Assembly (NCBI RefSeq): GCF_020404845.1 | Contig: NZ_JAIOJZ010000030.1 | Coordinates: 1 to 64,000, forward strand | Origin: Streptomyces hyderabadensis | GTDB lineage: Bacteria; Actinomycetota; Actinomycetes; Streptomycetales; Streptomycetaceae | Length of the DNA stretch: 64,000 nt | Direction: 5' to 3' | In this document: positions 51,595 through 59,372 of the stretch, one piece after another | How positions within the stretch are numbered: position 1 is the first letter of the stretch | How the letters are laid out: every line of letters starts with the position of its first letter | Notes under the pieces: model-generated | What the model was told of the DNA's origin: nothing | Database searches by the model: none | The model's input: the letters and a program-made list of their open reading frames with translations, nothing else | Program-made: the position numbers and the translations under genes

Positions 51595-52625
51595 CGGCCG
51601 GGTCGGGTGCGGCGGGCGGGGGTCCGGGGCCGGTAGTGCTCTTCGGCGAGGTGGTCCAGTGCGATGGTGTCCAGCAGGGTCTTGGTGATGCGTTCGGTGC
51701 CGTCGCAGATGGCTTCGATGGCGGCCTGGCGGATCAGGCGTGAGAGGCTGCCGATGCGTCCGGCGGTCCGTTCGTGCAGGTAGGGCGCCAGCCTGGGCAG
51801 GCTGCCGGGGCGGTGTGCGGTGAGGTCGAGGGCGGCTTCGAGGGTGGTGATCAGCTCGCGGAACGGCTCGCGGTGGCCGGCGCGGGCGGGCAGCGCTCCG
51901 CAGTCGATCAGTGAGGCGCGTCCGGCTAGCTGTGCGCCGCGTACTCCGCTGAAAACGGAGCTGGCGGTGACGTCGATGCCTGCGTAGACGAAGGTGGCGC
52001 CGATACGTTCGGTGAGGTCCTTGAGCCAGTCGGCGGCCTCCGCGCCGCTGGAGGAGCGCGGGTTGAGCCGGTGGATCTCGTCGATCAGCACGAGTTTGAT
52101 GCCGGCCGTGGTGTAGGTGTGGCAGACGGCGGTGGTGATCTGCGCGGTGGTCATGCGCGCGGTGACGGGGATGCCGAGGTAGCGGGCGAATTCGGCGGCC
52201 AGGGTCTTGGCGGTGGCGCCGGGCGGTACCAGCACGTAGGCGACGGGCACGTTGGTGTCGCCCGGGTGGGCGCGGCGGGTGTGGGCGAGGTGGCAGGTGC
52301 GGCCGACCTGGAGCAGCGCGGTGGTCTTGCCGGTGGTGGCCGGGCCGGTGACGATCAGCGACGGCCGGGCGGTGGCCTGCTGGTGGCGGCCGAGGATCAT
52401 CAGGGTGCGGACCTGGCGTGCCAGGGATTCGATGGCCGGGGTGCGCACGGTGACGAACTGCGAGTGGTAGGCCAGGCGTTCCTCCCGCGTACGGGGTGCC
52501 TGGCCCGGCTGCGGCGGCGTGGGGGGTGCGGTAGCGGCGAACCGGGCGAAGCCGTCGAACGTCGTCACCGTGTCCGCGGCCGCCGTCTCGTCGTCCGGGG
52601 GCGAGGGGCGGGCAGGGCTCACCAC
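51591..52625 (-). CDS. tniB: TniB/TnsC-like AAA ATPase
   Basis: A 344-residue transposition ATPase. It has Walker A (VTGPATTGKTTALLQVG), Walker B (IKLVLIDEIHRLN), a sensor-type segment (ATFVYAGIDVTASSVF) and a C-terminal lid (AGRIGSLSRLIRQAAIEAI). In Tn5053/Tn7-like elements it links the target selector to the Mu-type transposase. It overlaps tniQ and the upstream transposase remnant, giving the order tniA-tniB-tniQ. Catalytic motifs are intact. Confidence 0.87.
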   Translation of the reverse strand: MVSPARPSPPDDETAAADTVTTFDGFARFAATAPPTPPQPGQAPRTREERLAYHSQFVTVRTPAIESLARQVRTLMILGRHQQATARPSLIVTGPATTGKTTALLQVGRTCHLAHTRRAHPGDTNVPVAYVLVPPGATAKTLAAEFARYLGIPVTARMTTAQITTAVCHTYTTAGIKLVLIDEIHRLNPRSSSGAEAADWLKDLTERIGATFVYAGIDVTASSVFSGVRGAQLAGRASLIDCGALPARAGHREPFRELITTLEAALDLTAHRPGSLPRLAPYLHERTAGRIGSLSRLIRQAAIEAICDGTERITKTLLDTIALDHLAEEHYRPRTPARRTRPGR

Positions 52626-52870
52626 AGTTCGGCCTCCTGGCCGGCGTCGTACAGCGCCAGCGCGCCGCTTCCCGCCCGCGTGAGTGCGCCGGACTCATCG
52701 GCGCCGGCGTCGTCCCGGTCTTCGGCGGGGGACCGGGCGTCCAGCGCAACCAGGCTGTCCTCCGCCTCCGTTGCGGCCTGGGCCGCAGCACGGTGCGGTG
52801 CTGCCGGTTCGCCGCCTGCTGCCTGGGAGGCTGCCTTCCCGGCGCCGTGGCAGGCGCGGCTGGCGGCACC
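52619..52870 (-). pseudogene. C-terminal remnant of TniA (Mu-type) transposase
   Basis: The frame ends ALTRAGSGALALYDAGQEAE then LW, resembling the tail of Mu/TniA transposases that interacts with TniB, and its stop overlaps the tniB start as expected for tniA. Upstream of about 52870 no DDE catalytic core is found, so the transposase is missing. Confidence 0.5.
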
Positions 52871-53206
52871 GGTGTGGGGGGCCGCCGGATGCCCCCGGAG
52901 GGCTACCGCCGTGCGATCGAGGCGCACCGCCAGGCCGCCCGGCCGTCTCTGGCCGACCCCGCTATCGCTGAGGCGGCGGAGCGGCAGACCGCCGCGATGC
53001 GGGCACTCAGCCGTCGGGCGTTCCCCGAACCCGACGTCGTCGCGGACGATGCGCCGGCCCCGATGGACCAGGCTCGCGCCCAGCGCCGCCGCCAGGCCGC
53101 GGCGACCGAGGCCGCCGCGCTGCGCCGGGCTCGAGAAGAGCGTGCGGCGTGGGAAGCCGGGACGCCAGCCATCGGCCCGCCGGCTGCTTTGCGAACCACG
53201 GCCTGA
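52870..53206 (+). pseudogene. Second transposase-tail-like fragment on the opposite strand
   Basis: Rightward, PEGYRRAIEAHRQAARPSLA, DPAIAEAAERQTAAMRALSR, RAFPEPDVV and a charged Arg/Ala tail to the stop at 53206 resemble the end of another Mu-type transposase. It abuts the leftward fragment head to head, and neither has a catalytic domain. The assignment rests on pattern only. Confidence 0.4.
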
Positions 53207-53319
53207 GCCGAAACGCGGTAGATCAGCACTCCCCTGTTCCAGGTGGTTGTCCCGGCGTAGCGTGACGGGTACACGCCTGGTACACCGTGCGTCGCGGTGC
53301 GTACCGAGAAGGGGGAGTC

Positions 53320-54309
53320 GTGCAGGCAGGGACCGTGCTGGACGGCCGCTACCAGCTGATCGAGGCGATCGGTGCGGGCGGGTTCGGGCAGGTCTGGAAG
53401 GCGCACGACCCCAAGGTCGACCGACTGGTGGCCGTCAAGGTCCTCACCGGCGACGGCAGCGCGGACAGCAGCCAGCAGTCGGCCCGCTTTGCCCGCGAAG
53501 CCGCGGTCGCCGGAAGCCTGTCCCATCCGCACATCGTCACCGTCCACGACTTCGGCTCCGCAATGCACGACGGACGGTTGCACGCCTACCTGGTGATGGA
53601 GCTGCTTCGCGGCAAGCCTCTCAGCGCCGTGTTGAAGGACGGCCGACTGCCTCTGCCTGATGCCGTTCGGACGGCCGTCTGCATCGCCGACGCCCTGGGC
53701 ACCGCACACGGCGCAGGCCTGACCCACCGGGACATCAAGCCGTCCAACATCATCGTCCGCCCCAACGGCCAGGCGACGGTGGTCGACTTTGGCATCACCA
53801 AGAGCAGCGACGAACGGCACGACATCACCACCAGCGGCGTCCTGATCGGCACCCCGGCCTACATGGCACCCGAGTGCTTCACCGGCACGTTCGACCACCG
53901 CTCCGACCTGTACTCGCTCGGGTGCGTGCTCTACGAGATGCTCACCGGGCACCAGCCCTTCACCGGAAACTCCTGGCACCTGATCAACCAGCACCTCAAC
54001 GAACAGCCGGCTCCTCTGCTCAAGGTGCGGCCTGCCATCCCGCCCGAACTGGCAACGCTCGTCAAACGGCTCCTGGCCAAGAATCCCGACGACCGCCCGT
54101 CCGACGCTTTCGAGGTCATTCTGACTCTCCGCAAAATCGACCGGCGGTACTACGACGAGGACTCGCCCAGCCATGGGCCGGACCGATACGTCCGATCTGC
54201 TGTGAGCCCTCAGATCGCAGCCCTTCGGTGCAGTCGAAGGGCTTGGTCGTGTCCGCAAAGTCAGGCCAGCCAGATTCGTAGGCAAGCGATGGTGACCAGG
54301 GCTTCGTAG
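53320..54309 (+). CDS. Ser/Thr protein kinase (Hanks type), 3' end replaced by IS sequence
   Basis: A eukaryotic-type kinase of about 308 native residues. It has the Gly-rich loop (IGAGGFGQVWKAHD), VAIK-like Lys (LVAVKVL), HRDIKPSN catalytic loop, DFGI metal motif and APE-like MAPE. All catalytic residues are present. The GTG at 53320 follows GGGGGAG. From 54245 the frame runs into an IS5 element and stops at 54309, so the last 22 residues are foreign. No transmembrane segment or PASTA repeat follows the kinase domain. A DnaJ-like fragment lies beyond the IS. Confidence 0.87.
   Translation: MQAGTVLDGRYQLIEAIGAGGFGQVWKAHDPKVDRLVAVKVLTGDGSADSSQQSARFAREAAVAGSLSHPHIVTVHDFGSAMHDGRLHAYLVMELLRGKPLSAVLKDGRLPLPDAVRTAVCIADALGTAHGAGLTHRDIKPSNIIVRPNGQATVVDFGITKSSDERHDITTSGVLIGTPAYMAPECFTGTFDHRSDLYSLGCVLYEMLTGHQPFTGNSWHLINQHLNEQPAPLLKVRPAIPPELATLVKRLLAKNPDDRPSDAFEVILTLRKIDRRYYDEDSPSHGPDRYVRSAVSPQIAALRCSRRAWSCPQSQASQIRRQAMVTRAS
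54219..54243. terminator. Hairpin immediately left of the IS5 element
   Basis: AGCCCTTCG (54219-54227) pairs with CGAAGGGCT (54235-54243) across a 7-nt loop, followed by T and then the IS end. It may be a terminator the element inserted beside, or part of the kinase coding region. Confidence 0.5.
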
Positions 54310-54806
54310 TGGCGGGCGCGTTTGTCGTAGCGGGTGGCCAGGGCCTTGTTGTGCTTGAGCTTGTTGAAGCAGCGCTCGACGACGTTACGGCGTCGGTAGG
54401 CGGCCCGGTCGAGCCGACAGAGGCTTTCCCGCCGGCGGATGCGGCCGTTGATCTGGTCGATCCGCTCGGGGATGGCCGCCTTGATGCCGCGTCTGCGCAG
54501 GTAGGAGCGGATCTTCGTGGACGAGTAGCCCTTGTCGGCGACGACCCGTTCGGGCCGGGTCCTGGGCCGGCCGGGTCCGCACCGCTCGATGCGGATGCGG
54601 GCCAGGACCTGCTCGAACTGAGTGCAGTCGTTGACGTTTCCGGCGGTGATCGTGAAGGCGAGCGGCCGGCCCTGCCCGTCGCAGGCGAGATGGATCTTTG
54701 TGGTCAGCCCGCCGCGGGACCGGCCGATCGCCTCGCCCGGCCGGAGCCCCCTTTTCGGGCCCCGGCCGCGTGCTGGTGGGCTCGCACGGTCGTGGAGTCG
54801 ACACAC
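54261..54806 (-). CDS. IS5-family transposase, second frame (catalytic C-terminal part)
   Basis: It carries the second Asp (ERVVADKGYSSTKIRSYLRR) and the Glu with the C-terminal helix (RRRNVVERCFNKLKHNKALA, TRYDKRARHYEALVTIACL). The conserved GEAIGRSRGGLTTKIHLACD segment joins the first frame through an AAAAG slippery site, the usual programmed -1 frameshift of this IS group. The stop lies within the left inverted repeat. Confidence 0.82.
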   Translation of the reverse strand: MCRLHDRASPPARGRGPKRGLRPGEAIGRSRGGLTTKIHLACDGQGRPLAFTITAGNVNDCTQFEQVLARIRIERCGPGRPRTRPERVVADKGYSSTKIRSYLRRRGIKAAIPERIDQINGRIRRRESLCRLDRAAYRRRNVVERCFNKLKHNKALATRYDKRARHYEALVTIACLRIWLA

Positions 54807-55090
54807 GTGACGGTCCAGTCAACCGAGCCGACGGCATCGCAGCGCTGCTGGACGTGGGCCAGGAGCCGGTCCCAGGTCCCGTCGGCCGACCAGCGGCGGA
54901 TGCGCTCGTAGACCGTCTTCCACGGCCCGTACCGCTCGGGAAGATCCCGCCATGCCGCCCCCGTGGACAGCTTCCACAGGATCCCGTTGACCACCTGACG
55001 GTGATCGCGCACCGGACGGCCCATCCGCGGCGGAGCCAGGAACGGCTCGATCACTGCCCACGACTCATCGGTCAGCTCATGACGACGCAC
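54704..55090 (-). CDS. IS5-family transposase, first frame (N-terminal part)
   Basis: From GTG 55090 the frame encodes the DUF4096-type N-terminus (ELTDESWAVIEPFLAPPRMG, RPVRDHRQVVNGILWKLSTG, AAWRDLPERYGPWKTVYERI) and the first catalytic Asp (CVDSTTVRAHQHAAGARK). It must pass into the second frame to make a full transposase: at CGAAAAGG (54752-54755 is the T-run on the + strand) a -1 slip joins GARK to RG of the second frame. Confidence 0.8.
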   Translation of the reverse strand: MRRHELTDESWAVIEPFLAPPRMGRPVRDHRQVVNGILWKLSTGAAWRDLPERYGPWKTVYERIRRWSADGTWDRLLAHVQQRCDAVGSVDWTVTCVDSTTVRAHQHAAGARKGGSGRARRSAGPAAG

Positions 55091-55133
55091 CACGAACAAC
55101 CCAACGAGCCCACCACTTTGCGGACACGACCTT

Positions 55134-55370
55134 CGCCTCACCGCCCTGAACCCCTGCCTTGAGTGCGCCTCCCCGCCTGGTGCGCAAGGCACGCGGGACT
55201 GCGATTCGTGCCACGGAACTGGCGAGGTCCTCAGAGAGACAACACACTGGATTCGCTTTCCACCAGGCGTCCGCGCCGGACAAGGGCTGCGGCTCAGGGG
55301 ACTGGGCTGGCCGCGAAGGAATGGGGGCGAGGCGGGGGACCTCTTCGTCGTTGTCCGGATCGAGGGATGA
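55134..55370 (+). pseudogene. DnaJ-type zinc-finger/C-terminal domain fragment
   Basis: The frame reads NPCLECASPPGAQGTRDCDS, CHGTGEVLRETTHWIRFPPG, VRAGQGLRLRGLGW and GDLFVVVRIEG to TGA 55370. The Cys pattern CLEC...CDSCHGTG and the PPGV..GQ.LRL.G and GDL motifs are those of DnaJ cysteine-rich and substrate-binding domains. It has no start and begins at the IS5 border. Removing the IS with one CTT copy does not join it in frame to the kinase. Confidence 0.7.
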
Positions 55371-55520
55371 CGCCCAACCGACCTGGCATCGAGCCGCGGG
55401 GCCTCGGTCGCATGGGACGGCATGAGGGCCAGCGAGCGGGCGCGTTCGGCTGAATCCCGCCTGGAGCATGGGAAGTTCGCACCCTGCCGCCCGCGCGGAC
55501 GGGTGGCTACGCTGCCGGGT

Positions 55521-55682
55521 ATGCCGAAGCATCGTCAGTGGCCCGGCCCGAAGTGGCAGTCCTACGTTGCCGCGCCGGAGCTCCCGTCGTACGACCGGCC
55601 GCCGGCCTCAGACATCACCGTCGTGCGTCGCGACGGCACTCAGGAGACTCGGCCGGCCCTGGCTGGCGAACCTCACTGGTGA
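55521..55682 (+). CDS. Small hypothetical protein
   Basis: A 53-residue Pro- and Trp-rich protein (MPKHRQWPGPKWQSYVAAPE, LPSYDRPPASDITVVRRDGT). A -10-like TACGCT ends 7 nt before the ATG, which suggests a leaderless mRNA. It precedes the CoiA-like gene by 33 bp. No family is recognised. Confidence 0.5.
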   Translation: MPKHRQWPGPKWQSYVAAPELPSYDRPPASDITVVRRDGTQETRPALAGEPHW

Positions 55683-55715
55683 AAATCTGAGGTGGGGCAG
55701 CAAGAGGGGGAGCGC

Positions 55716-57542
55716 GTGGCTACAGACAGACGGCGAATCCAGACAGCGGTGCTGGGCGGTCCGGACTCGGACGAGCCGCTCATGCTGCCAATGGAGGCCA
55801 TCGAGTTGGATGCCTTCCGACGGCATTACGAGGGACACACCTTCTGGTGCGGCACGCTGCTCGGAGGATGCGGCGGGCAGCTGACCACGAAGCTCTACAC
55901 CGACAAAGTCTGCCATTTCGCGCACTACGCGGATCCGGACGGTCTGCCGCAGGCCTGCGGCCGCCATGCCCGCGGCGTGAACAGCGCCGATCACCTGTAC
56001 GTGAAATCGGCGGCCGCAGCTTGGCTCGACGACAGCGGCGAGGACGCTCACTTCGACTACGCCCGTCCCGAAGGCGCGCCACTCGGCTCCGTCGTCGACG
56101 TCCACTGGTCGCGTGGCGCCCTGCGCGTACACCTGGACCACGCAGTGCCTCCGGCATGGGACACCGGCCTCGAGCCCGTGCTCGCCCAGACTGTTCCCGT
56201 CGAGCGCGACATCCTGATCCGCCGCTGGTACGTGCACCGGATCCGGCTCGACAGCGACGGCACCGCGCGGCGGGTTCGTATCGGCACCGAGGCCTTCGCC
56301 CGGGACACCGAATGGTTCACGCTGGACGACTGCTACATGACCGAGCGCGGCCTGACGACCCCGGCTGTGGAACACATCATCCGCTCCCGTACCGCCACCC
56401 CGCCATCACGCTGGCCTGCGACGAAGCCCAAGAAGCAACCGGACGCCGACACTCGCGCACAGGTGCTGCTGCGCCAGCTGGCCAACGCACGCAAAGTCGA
56501 CGCCGTCGTCGTCGTGACCCGGGTTTGCAACGACATAGCCGACCTGAGCGGCGTGAGCGCGGTAAGGCGAGCCGAACTCGACGACGCCGTACGGGAGGCG
56601 CACCTGTGGCTTCAGGGACAAGCCGACGTCCGGCGCGAGCTGTTCCAGCGTCTGGACCAGGCCGTGGCCGAAGCACACGTCACGGAGGCCCGCGAACTGC
56701 TGACCCGCGTCAACGCGACTCAAGCGCACGAGCGCACCGACGACGAGAACCGCATCGCTGGTGTCGCCGCCTCCTTCATCGCCGCTCGCACCCGGGCACG
56801 GGAAGCGGCAGAGGCACAACGCGAGAAGCGACAGACGCCGGACTGGGTCGCGCGAGTCGCTGCGGACACGGTACGCCGCGTTCTTTATGACCTTCGATAT
56901 CGCAATCGGCGCCACATGTCGAAGGCGACGCTGCACAGGCACGCGCAGAACCTTGCCGAGAACGCCGCCAAGGCAGGCAAGCACCTCTCCGCGTCCCACC
57001 GCCACGAAGTCGAAGGATGGGTGCGACGCTCCGAAAACGCCCGCAAGGGTGTCGTCCCCGCGGCTCAGGCGCACCCCACCGACCAGAGCACGACACCGGT
57101 GAAACCGGACACCGCCCCGAGCGGTGCTGCGAACAAACCTGCGGCGCATACGGTCCCGGTGTGGGTGTGGAAAGACCACTATGGAGTTCTGCGAGCCGCC
57201 GACCACCAGACCCGTCCCGAAGCCACCGTCCGGCACGTCCCGCTTCCCAGAGACGCCGGCCCGCTGCAACGCCTCTACGGCAACCTCACCCGCATGATCA
57301 CCGAGCGGCAGAACGCCAGCGGCCCCGTGCACGCCAACCGGAGCACACTGACGGTGCGCCTCTGGGAGACACCCGACGGGCACCTGACCGCAAGCCTCAC
57401 CCGGCGTAAGGGCGCCACCATCGCGTCCTTGACTCTGCCCGCCGAACTGGAGCCGCTGCGCGAGTTGCACGCCAAGGTCGCCGCCCAGATGGAAGCCTGC
57501 GGGATTCCCCGCCAGCCGTGGACGAAGCACAACAAGCGATGA
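55716..57542 (+). CDS. Large protein with CoiA-like N-terminal region
   Basis: A 608-residue protein. The N-terminus resembles CoiA: a Cys/His cluster (FWCGTLLGGCGGQLTTKLYT, DKVCHFAHYADPDG, ACGRHARGVNSADHLYVKSA) that ends in the family's S-x-x-H-x-x-x-K segment. CoiA proteins act on incoming or damaged DNA. The middle third is helical and rich in Ala, Arg and Glu, with heptad-like stretches; the C-terminal third (VWKDHYGVLRAADHQTRPEA) is unassigned. GTG 55716 has GGGGGAG 3 nt upstream and is preferred to the GTG at 55692. A hairpin follows the stop. Confidence 0.6.
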   Translation: MATDRRRIQTAVLGGPDSDEPLMLPMEAIELDAFRRHYEGHTFWCGTLLGGCGGQLTTKLYTDKVCHFAHYADPDGLPQACGRHARGVNSADHLYVKSAAAAWLDDSGEDAHFDYARPEGAPLGSVVDVHWSRGALRVHLDHAVPPAWDTGLEPVLAQTVPVERDILIRRWYVHRIRLDSDGTARRVRIGTEAFARDTEWFTLDDCYMTERGLTTPAVEHIIRSRTATPPSRWPATKPKKQPDADTRAQVLLRQLANARKVDAVVVVTRVCNDIADLSGVSAVRRAELDDAVREAHLWLQGQADVRRELFQRLDQAVAEAHVTEARELLTRVNATQAHERTDDENRIAGVAASFIAARTRAREAAEAQREKRQTPDWVARVAADTVRRVLYDLRYRNRRHMSKATLHRHAQNLAENAAKAGKHLSASHRHEVEGWVRRSENARKGVVPAAQAHPTDQSTTPVKPDTAPSGAANKPAAHTVPVWVWKDHYGVLRAADHQTRPEATVRHVPLPRDAGPLQRLYGNLTRMITERQNASGPVHANRSTLTVRLWETPDGHLTASLTRRKGATIASLTLPAELEPLRELHAKVAAQMEACGIPRQPWTKHNKR

Positions 57543-57548
57543 AAGCGG

Positions 57549-57572
57549 CCCCGCCGCCCGTTGGTGGCGGGG
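57549..57572. terminator. Hairpin between convergent CoiA-like and SLATT-like genes
   Basis: CCCCGCC (57549-57555) pairs with GGCGGGG (57566-57572) across 10 nt, directly after the stop at 57542. Confidence 0.6.
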
Positions 57573-57623
57573 TGGCACGACCACCTCGAGAGCGCGGCCG
57601 CTGACGCGAGTGGCTGTGCGGCC

Positions 57624-58484
57624 TCAGGCGGCTGGTGGCTGGCCAGACGGGGCGGCCTGGTCGGCAGGCTGGTCCAGCTGCTGCTGGCGGCGCCGCTGCT
57701 CGTTTCGGTGTTCTTCGACCCGCTGGGTGAACAGCTTCAGGGCCTGCTGCTCCTGGTCCGCGCCGAAGTCGCTGTAGGGGCCGACACCAAGGGTGAAGGC
57801 ATTGGCCTCCTCTTCGATGGCGTCAGCGGTCTGGAGCAGGAAGTAGCTGCGCTCGCGGTACTTGTAATAGCCGGTGAAAGCGGCTGCCACTGTGACAGTG
57901 AAACCGATGGACACGATCGTGATGTTCTGCCACGTGTACTGGTTACGCGTGTCCAGAGCCGCGACGACCGTCGTAGACGCGGAACCAATCATGATGAGGT
58001 TCTGCAGCGTGTTGTGGACGCGCCGGTACTTGCGGCTATCGGTCCGGTGCTGCTCGATGACGCCGGCGACGTCCTCCCGGTAGAGGCTACGCCGTTCCTT
58101 CACGGTCGGGTGGTAGAGCGCGCTCAAGAACCGCAGAGAGTCACGGTTGGTCTCCAAAGCCTCCTCGAGCTCGCCAAGGGTGACGCTCCCCTGTCCCCTC
58201 CCTGCCATGAAAGCTGCTGACCCGGACAGCAGCAGCAGCGCGCCACAGACGATATCGACGCGGACGAACTCAGAAGGGGAGCCCCAGAACAGCGCCGTCC
58301 AGAGCGCACCAGTCAGGAAGGCAGCGGCTGCGATGAGCAGCATCACGAACTGGTGGAACCTTCTGCGTCTGCGGCGGGTCACGCCCCGTTCCATGTTCCT
58401 CACGATCTGCCGGAGATTGCGCAGTGTGGTCCGTTCGTTGTCGGCGGTCTCCTGCTTGTTCGGCGCTGAGCACCTCTTCTGCAT
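57624..58484 (-). CDS. SLATT/DUF4231-like membrane protein
   Basis: A 286-residue membrane protein with two hairpins of transmembrane helices: about residues 43-66 and 75-94, then 158-176 and 187-207. A soluble helical region lies between them (LEEALETNRDSLRFLSALYH, SLYREDVAGVIEQHRTDSRK). The segment after the second pair (YKYRERSYFLLQTADAIEEE) matches the SLATT/DUF4231 pattern of pore-like effectors found with nucleotide-signal or nuclease sensors. No SMODS or SLOG gene is beside it. The tail is Gln- and Arg-rich. Confidence 0.6.
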   Translation of the reverse strand: MQKRCSAPNKQETADNERTTLRNLRQIVRNMERGVTRRRRRRFHQFVMLLIAAAAFLTGALWTALFWGSPSEFVRVDIVCGALLLLSGSAAFMAGRGQGSVTLGELEEALETNRDSLRFLSALYHPTVKERRSLYREDVAGVIEQHRTDSRKYRRVHNTLQNLIMIGSASTTVVAALDTRNQYTWQNITIVSIGFTVTVAAAFTGYYKYRERSYFLLQTADAIEEEANAFTLGVGPYSDFGADQEQQALKLFTQRVEEHRNEQRRRQQQLDQPADQAAPSGQPPAA

Positions 58485-58554
58485 CGCTCATACGGCGGGG
58501 TGCGTCGTCATCGAGACTGCGGGGCACGGATTGTCCTTCCTCTCATGCTCCCGC

Positions 58555-59127
58555 TCAGCGGGCGAACGCTTCGGTCAGGCTGATGCGGTAGCCGTCCTCT
58601 TCCATCAGCACGACGGTGACGCCGAACGGGTCGGGGTGGTCCAGCTCGATCGGAGTGAAGGAGAAGTTCACTGCGGCCTGGATGGGCGGCACGAGTTCGC
58701 CGCCGGGCTGCGGCTCGGGGGCTGGCCTCCAGTCCGGGGCAACCGATGCCCAGCCCTGGGAGCTGCGGGACAGGAGCTGCTCGCTGTAGGGGAACTGGTG
58801 CAGGACGTGCCCGGTCGGGGTGGCGAGCACCATGTTGAGGCACGGTGCCAGGCCGACGATCGGCAGCTCGCAGGCGGTGGCGACGTCGTGTGTCTCCCAG
58901 ACGAGGACGACTTCGTCCGCGCCGGCCGCCGCGGCGATGTTCGCGAGTCCGGCGATCCCGGCGAGCGCGTCCTGGCCGACCTTGAGCGGGCGGACCCAGA
59001 TCAGCCCGACCAGCCCGCCGCGCACCAGCGGCATCATGAGCGGGCGTGGTACGACCCCCTCGCTCAGTGAGGCGGTGTACGTCTCCTTCGCGACGCCAAC
59101 CAGACCGTTCCACATCCGCGTGTCCAT
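58555..59127 (-). CDS. Hypothetical soluble protein
   Basis: A 190-residue protein (MDTRMWNGLVGVAKETYTAS, VGLIWVRPLKVGQDALAGIA, GADEVVLVWETHDVATACEL). It has an alpha/beta look with no signal or membrane segment and no family I recognise. ATG 59127 with upstream GGGGG is preferred over a start 16 codons earlier. It lies 70 bp upstream of the SLATT-like gene on the same strand and may be its partner. Confidence 0.55.
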   Translation of the reverse strand: MDTRMWNGLVGVAKETYTASLSEGVVPRPLMMPLVRGGLVGLIWVRPLKVGQDALAGIAGLANIAAAAGADEVVLVWETHDVATACELPIVGLAPCLNMVLATPTGHVLHQFPYSEQLLSRSSQGWASVAPDWRPAPEPQPGGELVPPIQAAVNFSFTPIELDHPDPFGVTVVLMEEDGYRISLTEAFAR

Positions 59128-59372
59128 GGAGGCCCCCGTATCTCGACTGTTCGTGATCACGGGCGACCCTGCCACGTGGAGTGATGCGGTGTCAGGGCGA
59201 TGATCGGCCAGCCCTTTCGAGCAGTGGGTGCTGGGCCGATGAAAGGGAAGCGCCTCCAGGCAGTGCTATGTGGCGTGAATCACAGTAGGTGTCGGCAAAA
59301 TGAGTGCCGGGTCGGCTCTCTCCCGTCGCAGGTAGGTGAACAGACTTACCCAAGCGACAAAGGAGGCCCGAG

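Larger units (their letters stand above)
54245..55131 (-). mobile_element. Complete IS5-family insertion sequence
   Basis: The element is bounded by perfect 17-bp inverted repeats: GGTCGTGTCCGCAAAGT (54245-54261) and its complement (55115-55131). CTT flanks both sides (54242-54244 and 55131-55133, sharing the last C of the right repeat), a possible 3-bp target duplication. It holds two overlapping transposase frames and no other gene. The ends and frames are intact, so it may be active or recently acquired. Confidence 0.85.
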
